A stretch of 64,000 nt of DNA from Paraburkholderia lacunae (lineage in GTDB: Bacteria > Pseudomonadota > Gammaproteobacteria > Burkholderiales > Burkholderiaceae): positions 124,001-188,000 of the forward strand of contig NZ_QHKS01000012.1 of assembly GCF_003353175.1 (NCBI RefSeq). Direction: 5' to 3'. Within the stretch, counting starts at the first letter, position 1, and every line of letters starts with the position of its first letter. The position numbers and the translations under genes are program-made. This document shows positions 1 to 8,616 of the stretch, one piece after another. Below the pieces are notes generated by a model, which searched no databases, was not told the origin of the DNA, and worked only from the letters and a program-made list of their open reading frames with translations.

Positions 1-1
1 G

Positions 2-961
2 CTATTCACGGGTGCGATCAGCGCGCGATATGGGAGCAAACCCGTCATCGCAACGGGAGGGATCGGACTGGCGGTAGTCCTGCCCTTGCTGACGGTGGTC
101 AGTACACCGCTTACGCTTGCTATCGCCTTGCTTGCGTTCGGTGCGTTTCTTGGCTCGCTAGACGTCGCAATGAATATCCACGCGATCGAAGTCGAACGCA
201 TGGAAGCGCGCCATTTGATGTCGGGGTTTCACGCGTTATTCAGTGTGGGTGGATTTATCGGCTCCACGTTGATGACGTTTCTACTTTCAATGCACATCGG
301 AACGCTCGCGAGCACAGTGCTCTGTGCCGTCCTGATGTTTGCCGCAATCACGACTGCGCGAGCGCGCTTGCTCGACACCGCGCAGAAAAATGACGCCCCT
401 TTGTTCGTCATGCCGCGTGGGGTGGTCCTGTTGCTGGCCGCGCTCACCGCCATCACGTTTCTGGTCGAAGGCGCGCTGCTCGATTGGAGCGCCTTGCTCA
501 TCACCGGAAAAGGGTTAGTGGCTGCCGCTCGCGGCGGAGTGGGCTATATGCTGTTCTCTATAGCGATGACTGTAGGCCGCTTGAGTGGCGACGCGATAAC
601 GGCGCGTCTAGGCGATCGCACTGTGATGTTCTGGGGCGGCGTTCTCGCGACGGTGGGTTTCGTCATCCTGTTGACTACGCCGGTTTCCGCGGTCGCGATG
701 TCCGGCTTCCTGCTGGTCGGCCTCGGTGCATCCAATGTCGTACCTGTGTTGTTCCGCAAAGCAGGGGCGCAACGCGCGATGCCGTCCGCACTCGCGGTCG
801 CGGCGATCACGATTACCGGCTATGCCGGAAATCTCGTGGGTCCGGCGGGTGTTGGCTTCGTCGCTAATCGAGTCGGATTACCCGGTGCATTCTGGGGATT
901 GGCTGCGCTGCTCTGTCTCGTTCCTTGTTGCGCTCGCATGGTGACAACTTCCCGGTCATAA
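2..961 (+). CDS. MFS transporter, N-terminus beyond window
   Basis: Secondary transporter of the major facilitator superfamily in the inner membrane; the substrate cannot be told. The frame is open to the left edge, so the first few of the usual twelve helices are missing; 319 residues are visible. They are mostly hydrophobic segments. A basic loop (ARYGSKPV) near the visible start and a second one (ARLGDRTV) about 190 residues later fit the two repeated MFS loop signatures at the start of each six-helix half. The stretch SLDVAMN resembles the YbjJ-like branch. The next gene is convergent, so this is the last gene of its unit. Family is clear, substrate unknown. Confidence 0.85.
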   Translation, partial: LFTGAISARYGSKPVIATGGIGLAVVLPLLTVVSTPLTLAIALLAFGAFLGSLDVAMNIHAIEVERMEARHLMSGFHALFSVGGFIGSTLMTFLLSMHIGTLASTVLCAVLMFAAITTARARLLDTAQKNDAPLFVMPRGVVLLLAALTAITFLVEGALLDWSALLITGKGLVAAARGGVGYMLFSIAMTVGRLSGDAITARLGDRTVMFWGGVLATVGFVILLTTPVSAVAMSGFLLVGLGASNVVPVLFRKAGAQRAMPSALAVAAITITGYAGNLVGPAGVGFVANRVGLPGAFWGLAALLCLVPCCARMVTTSRS

Positions 962-1198
962 GCATGCTGGTCGAGAACCGGTTTCCATTTGCGTTATGGT
1001 CCTTGCGCCTGTGAGTCTGCGCTGACGGCCCGTGCGGGGCTGGCCGATATCGCGACGCCTCGCATTCCGCCCGGGCAGCATCACCGAATTGAACGCTGCC
1101 GCGCGCAATACGCTCGCGAGCGGGCAGCAACGTCCTTCGGTCATCACCGCCTGGCGGAAGCAGGCTACGCTTTGGCAATGTCACGATGTACGGAAACA

Positions 1199-1702
1199 TC
1201 AATAACTCCGAGCCGCCTTGGGCTGGGAGCGCAGCATCAGATAGAAGGCGGCAACATGCGTAATCATCAGCACAGGCACGTAGATAATCGGAATCGCGTA
1301 CATAGCGCCCAGCTCTCCCGCACGCGCGGGAAGATCTGACTGGGTAGCGTGGTAGTAATCGAGGATGAGGTCGGTTACTCCCACAAGATTGAAGGCTACG
1401 ACGAACAACCAGAAGAGTTGGCGTATTCGTGCTGTGAGCAGCGCCAGCATCGCCAGAGTTCCCGTTGCGAAGTCACCGTATGCGGCGAACACGGCGAAGC
1501 TGGCCGGCAGAAGGGGACTGACGACGCCCGGCAGAATGAAGACCAGCCCGAAGAAACGGAAGCTGTGCAAGGTGGCGATGGCGCGTTGCGCTTCGAGTGG
1601 GTCCATCGACTTGAGCCTGGGCCAGACGTATACGCGCAAGCAAAGCAGCCAGGCGACGTACCCCAGAACGAGATGCAATTGGAAGAGAACTTCCGGTGAC
1701 AT
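1199..1702 (-). CDS. Four-helix integral membrane protein, unknown function
   Basis: 167 residues with four hydrophobic stretches at about 6-28, 49-91 (long, possibly two helices), 96-117 and 134-157, so an inner-membrane protein. I recognise no family with confidence. The start is set by an excellent Shine-Dalgarno sequence (AGGAGG, six bases before ATG). Immediately upstream of that ribosome site lies a cluster of inverted repeats (1712-1844) that looks like transposon ends, so any promoter must lie inside or beyond it. It has no operon partner on its strand within 190 bp. Confidence 0.7.
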   Translation of the reverse strand: MSPEVLFQLHLVLGYVAWLLCLRVYVWPRLKSMDPLEAQRAIATLHSFRFFGLVFILPGVVSPLLPASFAVFAAYGDFATGTLAMLALLTARIRQLFWLFVVAFNLVGVTDLILDYYHATQSDLPARAGELGAMYAIPIIYVPVLMITHVAAFYLMLRSQPKAARSY

Positions 1703-1711
1703 GTTGCCTCC

Positions 1712-1844
1712 TGTCGACCAGAGTTGGCGCTTTAGCTGTCGACCGGAGTTCGCGTGTCGACCAGAGTTGGCGCTTTAGCGCTTACTCTGGTCCCATAGCG
1801 CGTTACTCCGGTCCAATGCAAAGCACTTACTCTGGTCCCATGCA
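1712..1844. repeat. Cluster of six half-site repeats resembling joined IS21-type ends
   Basis: Three direct copies beginning TGTCGACC(A/G)GAGT start at 1712, 1737 and 1755. They are followed by three copies of the inverted form ACTC(T/C)GGTCC(C/A)AT ending near 1796, 1817 and 1841. The central pair forms the hairpin GACCAGAGT ... ACTCTGGTC with an inner GCGCT/AGCGC stem. The block begins with TG and can be closed with CA (1843-1844), as IS21-family ends do. An 8-bp sequence TGTTGCCT occurs just outside both sides (1702-1709 and 1862-1869) but not directly abutting. It has no coding capacity. The IS21 reading is an inference. Confidence 0.5.
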
Positions 1845-1894
1845 AGATGATTGCGGTCAGGTGTTGCCTGGCGCATTGAAAGATAGGAAAGAGA

Positions 1895-2731
1895 TCAGCC
1901 GGCGCGTCGTCGTCGGATCAGCTGGCGCAGCGACAGCGCGTGCAGCAGGATCGAGCTTGGCACCACGAAAGCAGGGGTCAGCACATTCGGATAAGCGCCG
2001 GCGCCGATGCTCGGCACGCTCGGCGCGATCAACTGGAACCGGCCGGGCGAGGTGACCAGCCCCAAGGCAATCGCGACGGCGAAGTCGGCGAGGCCGAAGA
2101 GGTTCCAGGCGATTGCCGCCTTCCGCCCTTGAGCTGTGCCGCTCGCTACGGCGATTGCCGCCGGCACGGCGAACAGGCCGGTCGACGCATCGCCAATTCC
2201 CGCCGGCAATGCGAATACGCCGGGCAGCGCCCCATGCAGCCAGGCAGCGAGAGCCCAGCTGCCGAATACCCGGTAAAGCTGAAGAGCGACAAGCCAGCTC
2301 GCAGGCATCGCATCGAGCAGCTGCCCGACCCGCTTCGACAACAGCAACAGCGGCGTGCCGATGATCACCGGCAGGAAGATCGCCAACGGCAGCATCGGCA
2401 CCGTTGAGGGCGAGGCGGCGGTGTCAAAGACGCCATTGATCGCCGCGCTCCAGGCGAGCGCGAACCAAAGCGTGTAGGGGATCATGACCGCCAGCCAGGT
2501 CGTGCGACGTTGGCTTGGGCTCAGGTCGGTACTTTCGACGCCGAGCCACAAACCGAGCGCGATAATCGCATGGGCCGTCAGCTGGTGGGCCGTGGTCGGG
2601 ACGCCGCTAGCCGGGATAATCGGCTGCCAGTAGATCAACGCAATCCACAGGACCGTCGGCGGGACGATCCAAAGCAGGCTGCGCCACGCGGGACGCGGCA
2701 GGACGACAGCAGGCACAGCGGCGGCGGTCAT
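1895..2731 (-). CDS. Polytopic membrane protein downstream of a methyltransferase
   Basis: 278 residues with about seven or eight hydrophobic helices and a basic C-terminus (RQLIRRRRAG), typical of an inner-membrane protein with a cytoplasmic tail. No family is recognised. The ATG overlaps the stop codon of the upstream methyltransferase by four bases (2728-2731), so the two are translationally coupled and probably work together, for example on a hydrophobic small molecule; this functional link is inference from the overlap only. Confidence 0.75.
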   Translation of the reverse strand: MTAAAVPAVVLPRPAWRSLLWIVPPTVLWIALIYWQPIIPASGVPTTAHQLTAHAIIALGLWLGVESTDLSPSQRRTTWLAVMIPYTLWFALAWSAAINGVFDTAASPSTVPMLPLAIFLPVIIGTPLLLLSKRVGQLLDAMPASWLVALQLYRVFGSWALAAWLHGALPGVFALPAGIGDASTGLFAVPAAIAVASGTAQGRKAAIAWNLFGLADFAVAIALGLVTSPGRFQLIAPSVPSIGAGAYPNVLTPAFVVPSSILLHALSLRQLIRRRRAG

Positions 2732-3582
2732 GAGCGGTTCTCCATGTGAATCCGGGTCTTCGTGGACGAGGCCTCGAACACCGCAGTGAGCACACCGACT
2801 CGGCCTTCCAGGAGGTTGCGTCCCAGGTTGGTGAAAAGCTGCGCGAAGTCCGGCCCCAGCACTACGCTGAGATTTGGCGAGGGCGGCGGCCCCGACGCAC
2901 GCTGTTGGGCAATCCAGGCCTTTGCGGCCTCGGTGTCGTCTTGCGATACCAGCGTGCGGAAACCGGCTTGTTCGATTGCCTCGTGCGTTGCGTCGACCGT
3001 CAGGAGAAAGCTCGTCGCCGGGGTTCGCGCCCAGGGAACGGGGTAGTGCGGCTCGCTGCCGTTGGCGACGACGTCGAACGTCGCGAACCTGCCGCCTGAC
3101 TTCAGCACGCGTCGAATCTCCCGGTAAAGCCGTGTACGATCGGCGATGTTCATCGCCACATGCTGCAGCAATACGACGTCGAAACGGCTGTCGTCGAAGG
3201 GAAGTTCCAGAGCGCTGGCGGCATGAAACGACACCTGTTCGGTTTGCCCGGTCCGCTGGGTGAGATAGCGAGCGGCATCCACGAACGCTTCGCTGAGGTC
3301 GATACCCGTCACCCGGCAGCCTTCGGTTGCAGCCAGAAAACGAGCCGGCCCGCCGACACCCGAACCGACGTCCAGCACCGACATACCGGCGCCGATCCCA
3401 GCCAAGTTTGCAAGCTCGGCGGTGGCAGCAAGCCCACGGGTGTGAAACTGGTCGAGGGCGGCCAGTTGCTGCGGTGTGAGCGGCTGATCCTCCGGTCCAA
3501 AGACCGCGAGTGCGACTTTCAGCCGCTCGGTCAGGCCAGTCGCGCGATAGTGATCGCGCACGCCATCAAGTGCATCGTTCAT
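2728..3582 (-). CDS. SAM-dependent class I methyltransferase
   Basis: Transfers a methyl group from S-adenosylmethionine to an unknown small molecule in the cytoplasm. Motif I VLDVGSGVGG is at residues 69-78 and the acidic ribose-binding strand VTGIDLSE at 91-98; VVLLQHVAMN fits the post-I/II region. The layout resembles UbiE and tocopherol-type C-methyltransferases of about 280 residues. The start is supported by a GGAGG site seven bases upstream. It is first in a two-gene unit with the membrane protein that overlaps its stop, and it is divergent from a LysR regulator 132 bp away, a common arrangement for a regulator and its target. Confidence 0.85.
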   Translation of the reverse strand: MNDALDGVRDHYRATGLTERLKVALAVFGPEDQPLTPQQLAALDQFHTRGLAATAELANLAGIGAGMSVLDVGSGVGGPARFLAATEGCRVTGIDLSEAFVDAARYLTQRTGQTEQVSFHAASALELPFDDSRFDVVLLQHVAMNIADRTRLYREIRRVLKSGGRFATFDVVANGSEPHYPVPWARTPATSFLLTVDATHEAIEQAGFRTLVSQDDTEAAKAWIAQQRASGPPPSPNLSVVLGPDFAQLFTNLGRNLLEGRVGVLTAVFEASSTKTRIHMENRS

Positions 3583-3714
3583 TGCGAGGTTCCTCCACGG
3601 TCTTAAGCGGATTGTTCAGGGCTTGCGAGTTGCCTTCGGCGCGACTCCTTATCCGTAGGCGTAGGTGTACCATGGCCTCTCGCGAGCGACTATTCATCAC
3701 AATGTTGACGGGCT

Positions 3715-4653
3715 ATGAAGCAGAACTTCACAGTCAGGCAGGGCGCGCTCGATGGCGTGGAGGCGTTCCTGAGCGTTGCCCAGCATCGCAGTTTTCGCCG
3801 GGCAGCCGCGGAGCTCGGGGTGACGCCGTCGGCCGTCAGCCAGGCGGTGCGTGTACTTGAAGAGCGCATCGGCGCAGCGCTCTTCATACGCACCACGCGT
3901 AGTGTCGGTCTGACCGAAGCCGGCGAAGGGTTTCTTTCGCGCGCAAAGCCTGCCTTCGATGAGCTTGTCGCCGCCAGTGAGGTTGCGCGCGGACTCGGCC
4001 AGCGCCCCGCCGGATTGCTGCGTCTTTCAGTGCCGCGCGCGGTGGTGCCAATCCTGTTGGAACCACTGATTGCATCCTTCTGCAGGGCTTATCCCGAGGT
4101 CGAAGTGGAGATCGCGGCAAGCGAGGCGCTGATCGATCTTGCGGCGCAAGGGTTCGACGCTGGCATCCGATTGGGCCAGTTCGTCGCCGCCGACATGGTC
4201 GCGGTGCCGTTGACGCCTCCGTTTCGTCTTATCATCGTCGGCAGCCCTGCCTATTTTGCAGACCGCAGCCGTCCGATACGCCTCGACGATCTGCGCGAAC
4301 ATGCATGTTTGCGATGGCGGCGATCCAACGGTGCGCTCGCGCCCTGGTCATTCAACGACGACGGCCGCCCGATCGAGATCGTCGTATCGGGCCCGCTCAT
4401 CGCCCATGATTTTCCCACCATGCTGGGTGCGGCAATCGAAGTTGTAGGCCTTGCCCAGCTACCTGAACCGATGGTCGCCGAAGGGCTCAGAGCGGGAAAA
4501 CTCGTGCACGTGCTGGAGCCGTTCGCGCCGGTGATACCGGGCGTGTTTCTCTACTATCCAAGCCGTCGGCAGATCATGCCGAAGTTGCGTGCGTTCATCG
4601 ATCATGTGAAGAACTACCCGGCGAGCCATGACAAAGTCCCGGGTACAAGATGA
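3715..4653 (+). CDS. LysR-family transcriptional regulator
   Basis: 312 residues. The N-terminal winged helix-turn-helix covers about 8-68 (FRRAAAELGVTPSAVSQAVR with the recognition helix, then TTRSVGLTEAG). The rest is the periplasmic-binding-protein-like effector domain. It is transcribed divergently from the methyltransferase/membrane-protein pair, so it probably binds the 132-bp intergenic region and controls that pair, and itself, in response to an unknown ligand. Length and architecture are normal for the family, and the subgroup is the AaeR/DsdC-like one often seen next to small-molecule genes. I assign no specific ligand. Confidence 0.88.
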   Translation: MKQNFTVRQGALDGVEAFLSVAQHRSFRRAAAELGVTPSAVSQAVRVLEERIGAALFIRTTRSVGLTEAGEGFLSRAKPAFDELVAASEVARGLGQRPAGLLRLSVPRAVVPILLEPLIASFCRAYPEVEVEIAASEALIDLAAQGFDAGIRLGQFVAADMVAVPLTPPFRLIIVGSPAYFADRSRPIRLDDLREHACLRWRRSNGALAPWSFNDDGRPIEIVVSGPLIAHDFPTMLGAAIEVVGLAQLPEPMVAEGLRAGKLVHVLEPFAPVIPGVFLYYPSRRQIMPKLRAFIDHVKNYPASHDKVPGTR

Positions 4654-4820
4654 CTATTGGCGTGCCGGGTTGCGCAGAGGAGGGTGATGTTTTCCTTCAT
4701 ATGGACGTCCTTGCGGCAAAGGTCCCTCCTGTCCAGGAAAAATTTTCATGAGCTGAATCGTTTAGCGGCAACGGACCATCGCGACCAGTACGCAGCTCGG
4801 TACCACTGACGGAGGCGAAC

Positions 4821-5864
4821 ATGTCGGCGATCGCGAGGAAACGGGTTGTGGCAACGGTGAGCAAGATTCTCGAAGGACGGCTGGCACCGTGGTTTGCGTC
4901 GGCGCTGGCGAGCGCCGCGCTCACCATCTGCCCGGCGCAGGCGCAGGCGCCGTCGTTCGAGACCTTCGCCGTCCCGACCGGCAGTGCGCCGCATGACGTC
5001 GCACCGGCGCCGGACGGCGCCGTGTGGTACACCGCCCAGGCGCAGGGTGCGGTCGGCCGGCTGGACCCGCGTAGCGGCAGGATCGACAAGATTCCGCTCG
5101 GCGCCGGATCGGCGCCGCACGGCGTGATCGTGGGTCCCGATCGCGCGGCCTGGGTGACTGACGGCGGACAGAACGCGATTGTGCGCATCGATCCGAAGAC
5201 GTTCGCCGTCACGCGTTTTCCGCTGCCGAAGGACCGGCCAGCTGCCAATCTGAACACCGCCGTGTTCGACAAACAAGGGCATCTGTGGTTTACCGGGCAA
5301 AGCGGCATCTATGGCGAACTGGACCCGCAGCGCGCCCGCATGCGAGTCTTCGATGCGCCGCGCGGGCCCGGGCCCTACGGCATCTGCGTGACCCCGGACG
5401 GTAGCCTGTATTTCGCGTCACTGGCGGGGAGTTATCTCGGTCGCATCGATCCCGCGAGTGGTGCGGCGCAGGTCATCGAGCCGCCAACGTCGAATCAGGG
5501 CGCGCGCCGCGTATGGTCTGATTCGAAGGGGCGCGTCTGGGTCAGCGAGTGGAACGCAGGAAAAGTCGGCGTATTCGATCCCATGACGCATCAATGGCGC
5601 GAATGGCGACTGCCTGGCGACGATCCGCACGCGTACGCGATATTTGTGGACGACCAGGATATCGTCTGGCTCAGTGAATGGAGCGCCAACGCGCTAGTGC
5701 GCTTTGACCCGCGTGCCGAGCGGTTCGAAGTGTTGTCGCTGCCGCGCCCGCACGCGAACGTACGTGAGATGATGGGCCGCCCGGGCGAAGTCTGGCTGTC
5801 CGAATCCGGCACCGATCATCTGCTGCTCTACCGGTCCCACGCAGCCGATGCGAGCAGGAATTGA
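4821..5864 (+). CDS. Exported beta-propeller protein, virginiamycin B lyase (Vgb)-like
   Basis: 347 residues with a long signal peptide (about 1-42, hydrophobic core then AQAQA), so probably periplasmic. The mature part is a row of propeller blades of about 42 residues, each with a core such as GSAPHDVAPAPDGAVWYT or GSAPHGVIVGPDRAAWVT followed by I-x-R-I/L-D-P, matching the Vgb/SMP-30/NHL-type streptogramin-lyase fold. Vgb linearises type B streptogramins, but most homologues have unknown substrates, so antibiotic inactivation should not be assumed. The ATG follows a GGAGG site. It stands alone in its orientation. Confidence 0.8.
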   Translation: MSAIARKRVVATVSKILEGRLAPWFASALASAALTICPAQAQAPSFETFAVPTGSAPHDVAPAPDGAVWYTAQAQGAVGRLDPRSGRIDKIPLGAGSAPHGVIVGPDRAAWVTDGGQNAIVRIDPKTFAVTRFPLPKDRPAANLNTAVFDKQGHLWFTGQSGIYGELDPQRARMRVFDAPRGPGPYGICVTPDGSLYFASLAGSYLGRIDPASGAAQVIEPPTSNQGARRVWSDSKGRVWVSEWNAGKVGVFDPMTHQWREWRLPGDDPHAYAIFVDDQDIVWLSEWSANALVRFDPRAERFEVLSLPRPHANVREMMGRPGEVWLSESGTDHLLLYRSHAADASRN

Positions 5865-5935
5865 CGACGCACTGTGCCGACACTGGAACTCCGAGATTCG
5901 CTCCGCCACGCGCGCAGGGCCAGCGCGGAAACGGT

Positions 5936-6355
5936 CTAGAGCAACTGCAGAGTGCGCGGATCGGCTTCACCGCCGAAATACTTGCGCAGAGCTTCCACAA
6001 ATACGTCGTTGTCGCTCGTGGCGCGCGCGAACAGGCTGATCGACGATCGAAACTTCAGGTAATCCGGATAGCCGAAAATTTCCTCTATGGAGCGCTCGTT
6101 GACGAGGTTGACCAGTCGCGTCGATTCTCGCAACCGTGGGCCGAGCAGCGGGTGGCGCAGATAGGCTTCGGCCTCGGCCAACGACGAGATCGCGAACCGC
6201 TGCGCCATTGCGCTTGCCCCGAGGCCCTGGATTTGCGGAAATACGAACCACATCCAGTGGCTTCGCTTGCGTCCAGCCCTTAATTCATCGCATACCTGTG
6301 CGTACACCGGATCTTGGGCGTCGACAAAGCGCTGAAGGTCATATAGATCGTCCAT
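5936..6355 (-). CDS. DUF1810 family protein
   Basis: 139 residues starting MDDLYDLQRFVDAQ, the usual N-terminus of DUF1810 proteins, which is why I prefer this start over an in-frame ATG 129 bases further upstream. Typical family motifs are visible: SHWMWFVFPQ, then GLGASAMAQRFA, and a C-terminal DLKF-like stretch (DYLKFRSSISLF). The family is small, cytoplasmic and of unknown function. It is convergent with the beta-propeller gene (72 bp between stops), and no hairpin stands out between them. Confidence 0.88.
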   Translation of the reverse strand: MDDLYDLQRFVDAQDPVYAQVCDELRAGRKRSHWMWFVFPQIQGLGASAMAQRFAISSLAEAEAYLRHPLLGPRLRESTRLVNLVNERSIEEIFGYPDYLKFRSSISLFARATSDNDVFVEALRKYFGGEADPRTLQLL

Positions 6356-6653
6356 TTCGTATTCCGTTGATGCTGGCGTTGCCTTTTTAACGATAGCGCA
6401 TCGGCGGCCGAAGCCACAGTCGCAGGGAACTGATCGTTGATAGCCCAACGCCCGGGCCTCGGGGACACATCGGAGAAGGCGCACGACGATGGCCTACACT
6501 AGAAAAGCGTCTTTCGCGTGCTCGGGTGCTGCTTTGACGCAATGCAACGTCGCTGGCAGCCGATTGAAGCAGGCGAATGGCCATGGCACGGGCAACACGC
6601 CGTCATCTGCTGCCCGAATTCATCTGGAACTGATGTTCAAGAAAGGGGGCATC

Positions 6654-6980
6654 ATGTTGCAAGCCAGTGAAATCCAAAAGCGCTTTACTCATCTGCAGCA
6701 AACCGTCAGCGAGGCATCACGGACCTGCCATTCCGACGCGGCGATTCCAAAGGACTTGATGAACTGGGTGGATGAGCTCGATAAGGAATGCAAATCGGCA
6801 AAGAAGGTCATGTCGTCCAAGGATGAGGATCGAATCCGGCAGTGCGTCGATGATCTCGAACGGATCGGTGATCGTGCAGAGCGCGCTTGCCAAAAGGCCG
6901 GCGGTCTCGATGCCAGGATCATGGATGCAGTCAGTTCGATGCATTCGGAACTTTCTGACCTGAAGCGACAACTGCACTGA
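6654..6980 (+). CDS. Small helical protein, unknown function
   Basis: 108 residues, almost entirely predicted helix, rich in Asp, Glu, Lys and Arg with spaced hydrophobics (for example VDDLERIGDRAERACQKAG), suggesting a coiled coil or helical bundle. The ATG at 6654 is chosen because AAGGGGG lies five bases upstream and the more upstream frame has no such site. It has no signal peptide. It is followed by a hairpin at 6992-7020, so it forms its own transcription unit. I do not recognise a named family; short helical proteins of this kind recur in Burkholderia near stress genes. Confidence 0.65.
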   Translation: MLQASEIQKRFTHLQQTVSEASRTCHSDAAIPKDLMNWVDELDKECKSAKKVMSSKDEDRIRQCVDDLERIGDRAERACQKAGGLDARIMDAVSSMHSELSDLKRQLH

Positions 6981-6991
6981 CCTACCCGACG

Positions 6992-7020
6992 GCCCCGGTC
7001 CAACCCCGCCGGGGCTATTT
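6992..7020 (+). terminator. Rho-independent terminator candidate
   Basis: GCCCCGG and CCGGGGC form a 7-bp GC stem with a 10-base loop, followed by TATTT, 12 bases after the stop of the 108-residue helical protein. The U tract is short, so strength is uncertain. Confidence 0.55.
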
Positions 7021-7133
7021 ACACTTCGGCGCCATCAAGACGCGCAGCAACGCATCTGCTCGACGCGCGGCCGTTTGCTTCCGCGTGACTGCCGTGCCCG
7101 ATTGCGGAGCAATTTTTTGCACGGAGGTATGTC

Positions 7134-7421
7134 ATGGCTACGTACGTCATCCTAAGCCGTCTCGCTCCTGACGCGTTCAAGGATCCCAAGGACCTGAAGC
7201 TACTCGCCTCCACAGTGGCCGAGAAGATCAAGGCCGAATGCCCTGCCGTCGCCTGGAAGGACAGCTATCTGACACTCGGGCGCTTCGACGTCGTGGACGT
7301 TGTTGAGTCGAACGATCTGAAACAGCTCGAGCGGGCGGCGTTGATCATCCGCGGCTACGGACACGCCGCCACCGAGACCCTGCAAGCGACGCCGTGGAAC
7401 GAGTTCATCGCGGCACTATAG
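7134..7421 (+). CDS. GYD-domain protein
   Basis: 95 residues. The ferredoxin-like alpha/beta pattern begins ATYVILSRL and ends with the ETLQATPW-type motif; the central LGRFDVVDVVE corresponds to the D-x-V-x-I/V strand that precedes the GYD motif in this family, which is one of small dimeric proteins of unknown function. The GYD triplet itself is not retained literally (RGYGHAATET is nearest). The start is supported by GGAGG five bases upstream. It sits 28 bp before an alpha/beta hydrolase and may be cotranscribed with it. Confidence 0.75.
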   Translation: MATYVILSRLAPDAFKDPKDLKLLASTVAEKIKAECPAVAWKDSYLTLGRFDVVDVVESNDLKQLERAALIIRGYGHAATETLQATPWNEFIAAL

Positions 7422-7449
7422 CGGAGATTGATGGATCGGGCTCGAGGCG

Positions 7450-8247
7450 ATGAAATTCACCGGGTTGATGCTGCGTCTCACCGTCGCGTGTCTGACCGTG
7501 TTCGCAGGAGTCGCCATCTTGCAGGATCGTTTTATCTACTTCCCTGAGAAGGCCGCAATCGAGGACCTCGCGTCCGACGGACTTCGCGCCTGGCCGACAC
7601 CTGAGGCGTTTCGGGGCCTCGTGGCCGAGCCGGCCGGAAAGGCGTACGGCACGGCCATCGTCTTTCACGGCAATGGGGGCCACGCCGGACATCGTTCGTT
7701 CTACGCCGCGGCGCTCACCCGGCTTAGGCTACGCGTGATCCTCGCCGAATATCCTGGCTACGGGCCACGCGACGGCGCACTGGGCGAAGAGAGTCTGGTG
7801 GCCGATGCCCAGCAGACCATCGCGCTTGCGCATCGCCTCTACGGCACGCCGCTGCTACTCATCGGTGAATCGCTCGGGGCCGGCGTTGTGGCCTCGGCCG
7901 GCTCGCGCGAACGCGACAAGACCGCCGGCTTGCTGCTCATCACGCCATGGGATCGGCTCGAGCACGTCGCCGCTTACCACTATCCGTGGCTCCCCGTGAA
8001 ATGGCTGCTGCGCGACCGATACGACAGCGTGACACACCTGGCGTCGTTCGACCGCCCTGTTCTCGTCGTGGTTGCGGAAAGCGACAGCATCGTCCCCGCG
8101 CGCTTCGGCGAGGCGCTCTACAACGCGCTGGCCAATCCGAAACAACTGATGGTCGTGAAGGCGGCTGAACATAACGACTGGATTGGGCACGTCGACGATA
8201 CCTGGTGGCAGCAGGCGATCGGCTTTCTGCTCGCGCCTTCCCATTGA
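7450..8247 (+). CDS. Alpha/beta hydrolase, BEM46/YfhR-like, membrane-anchored
   Basis: 265 residues. An N-terminal hydrophobic helix (about 6-24) suggests a signal anchor, followed by the IYFP motif characteristic of BEM46/ABHD13-type hydrolases. Catalytic features are visible: oxyanion HGNGG at 73-77, nucleophile elbow G-E-S-L-G with Ser141, acid Asp212 in VVAESDSIVP and His241 in AEHNDW. All three triad residues are therefore intact. The substrate is unknown; esters or acyl groups are typical. The start at 7450 follows a CGAGGCG stretch. It lies between the GYD gene and a small gene that begins three bases after its stop, so probably one operon. Confidence 0.85.
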   Translation: MKFTGLMLRLTVACLTVFAGVAILQDRFIYFPEKAAIEDLASDGLRAWPTPEAFRGLVAEPAGKAYGTAIVFHGNGGHAGHRSFYAAALTRLRLRVILAEYPGYGPRDGALGEESLVADAQQTIALAHRLYGTPLLLIGESLGAGVVASAGSRERDKTAGLLLITPWDRLEHVAAYHYPWLPVKWLLRDRYDSVTHLASFDRPVLVVVAESDSIVPARFGEALYNALANPKQLMVVKAAEHNDWIGHVDDTWWQQAIGFLLAPSH

Positions 8248-8250
8248 AAT

Positions 8251-8592
8251 ATGAAATCCCGCTCTGTCCCGCCGAGGCGGGAACGATTCTACGTCCTCGA
8301 TGAGAAGAACAGGCCTGTCGAGGTGTTCGACCGCAGCGAGTGGTCGCGCTGGATCTCTGAGAACGAGCTGATCTTCCGCCGCACGTTGCTGGAAGAATCC
8401 GGCGTGACGATCACGACCCGCTTCTGCGGTGTGTCCGAAACGAGTACCGGGGAGGCCCTGTTGTTCGTGACGCGTATCGCCGGAATGCAAGCGCGAGACA
8501 ACAAGAGCTATGGAGCAGGTACACTCGATGAGGCGCTGGAGCAGCATGAGCGCATCGTACAGAAAATCCTCCGGATGCTGACCGGGCGGTGA
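8251..8592 (+). CDS. Small protein of unknown function, operon with hydrolase
   Basis: 113 soluble residues, acidic and basic mixed, no signal peptide. The sequence ERFYVLDEKNRPVEVFDRSEWSRW followed by a beta-rich middle (VTITTRFCGVSETS, LLFVTRIAG) looks like a compact alpha/beta protein, but I recognise no family. Its ATG comes three bases after the hydrolase stop, implying coupled translation. Its stop codon lies close to the start of a truncated oxidoreductase relic, so its 3' side is a recombination boundary. Confidence 0.6.
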   Translation: MKSRSVPPRRERFYVLDEKNRPVEVFDRSEWSRWISENELIFRRTLLEESGVTITTRFCGVSETSTGEALLFVTRIAGMQARDNKSYGAGTLDEALEQHERIVQKILRMLTGR

Positions 8593-8616
8593 TCGCCACA
8601 GCGCGACGATTCTCCG

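Noticed and set aside
1188..1193. Isolated GTACGG near 1188
   Set aside because: Single half-site beyond the end of a gene; no start codon at a matching distance.
4821..5864. Naming this gene as a streptogramin resistance enzyme
   Set aside because: Only the propeller fold and Vgb-type blades are visible; most homologues are not resistance enzymes.
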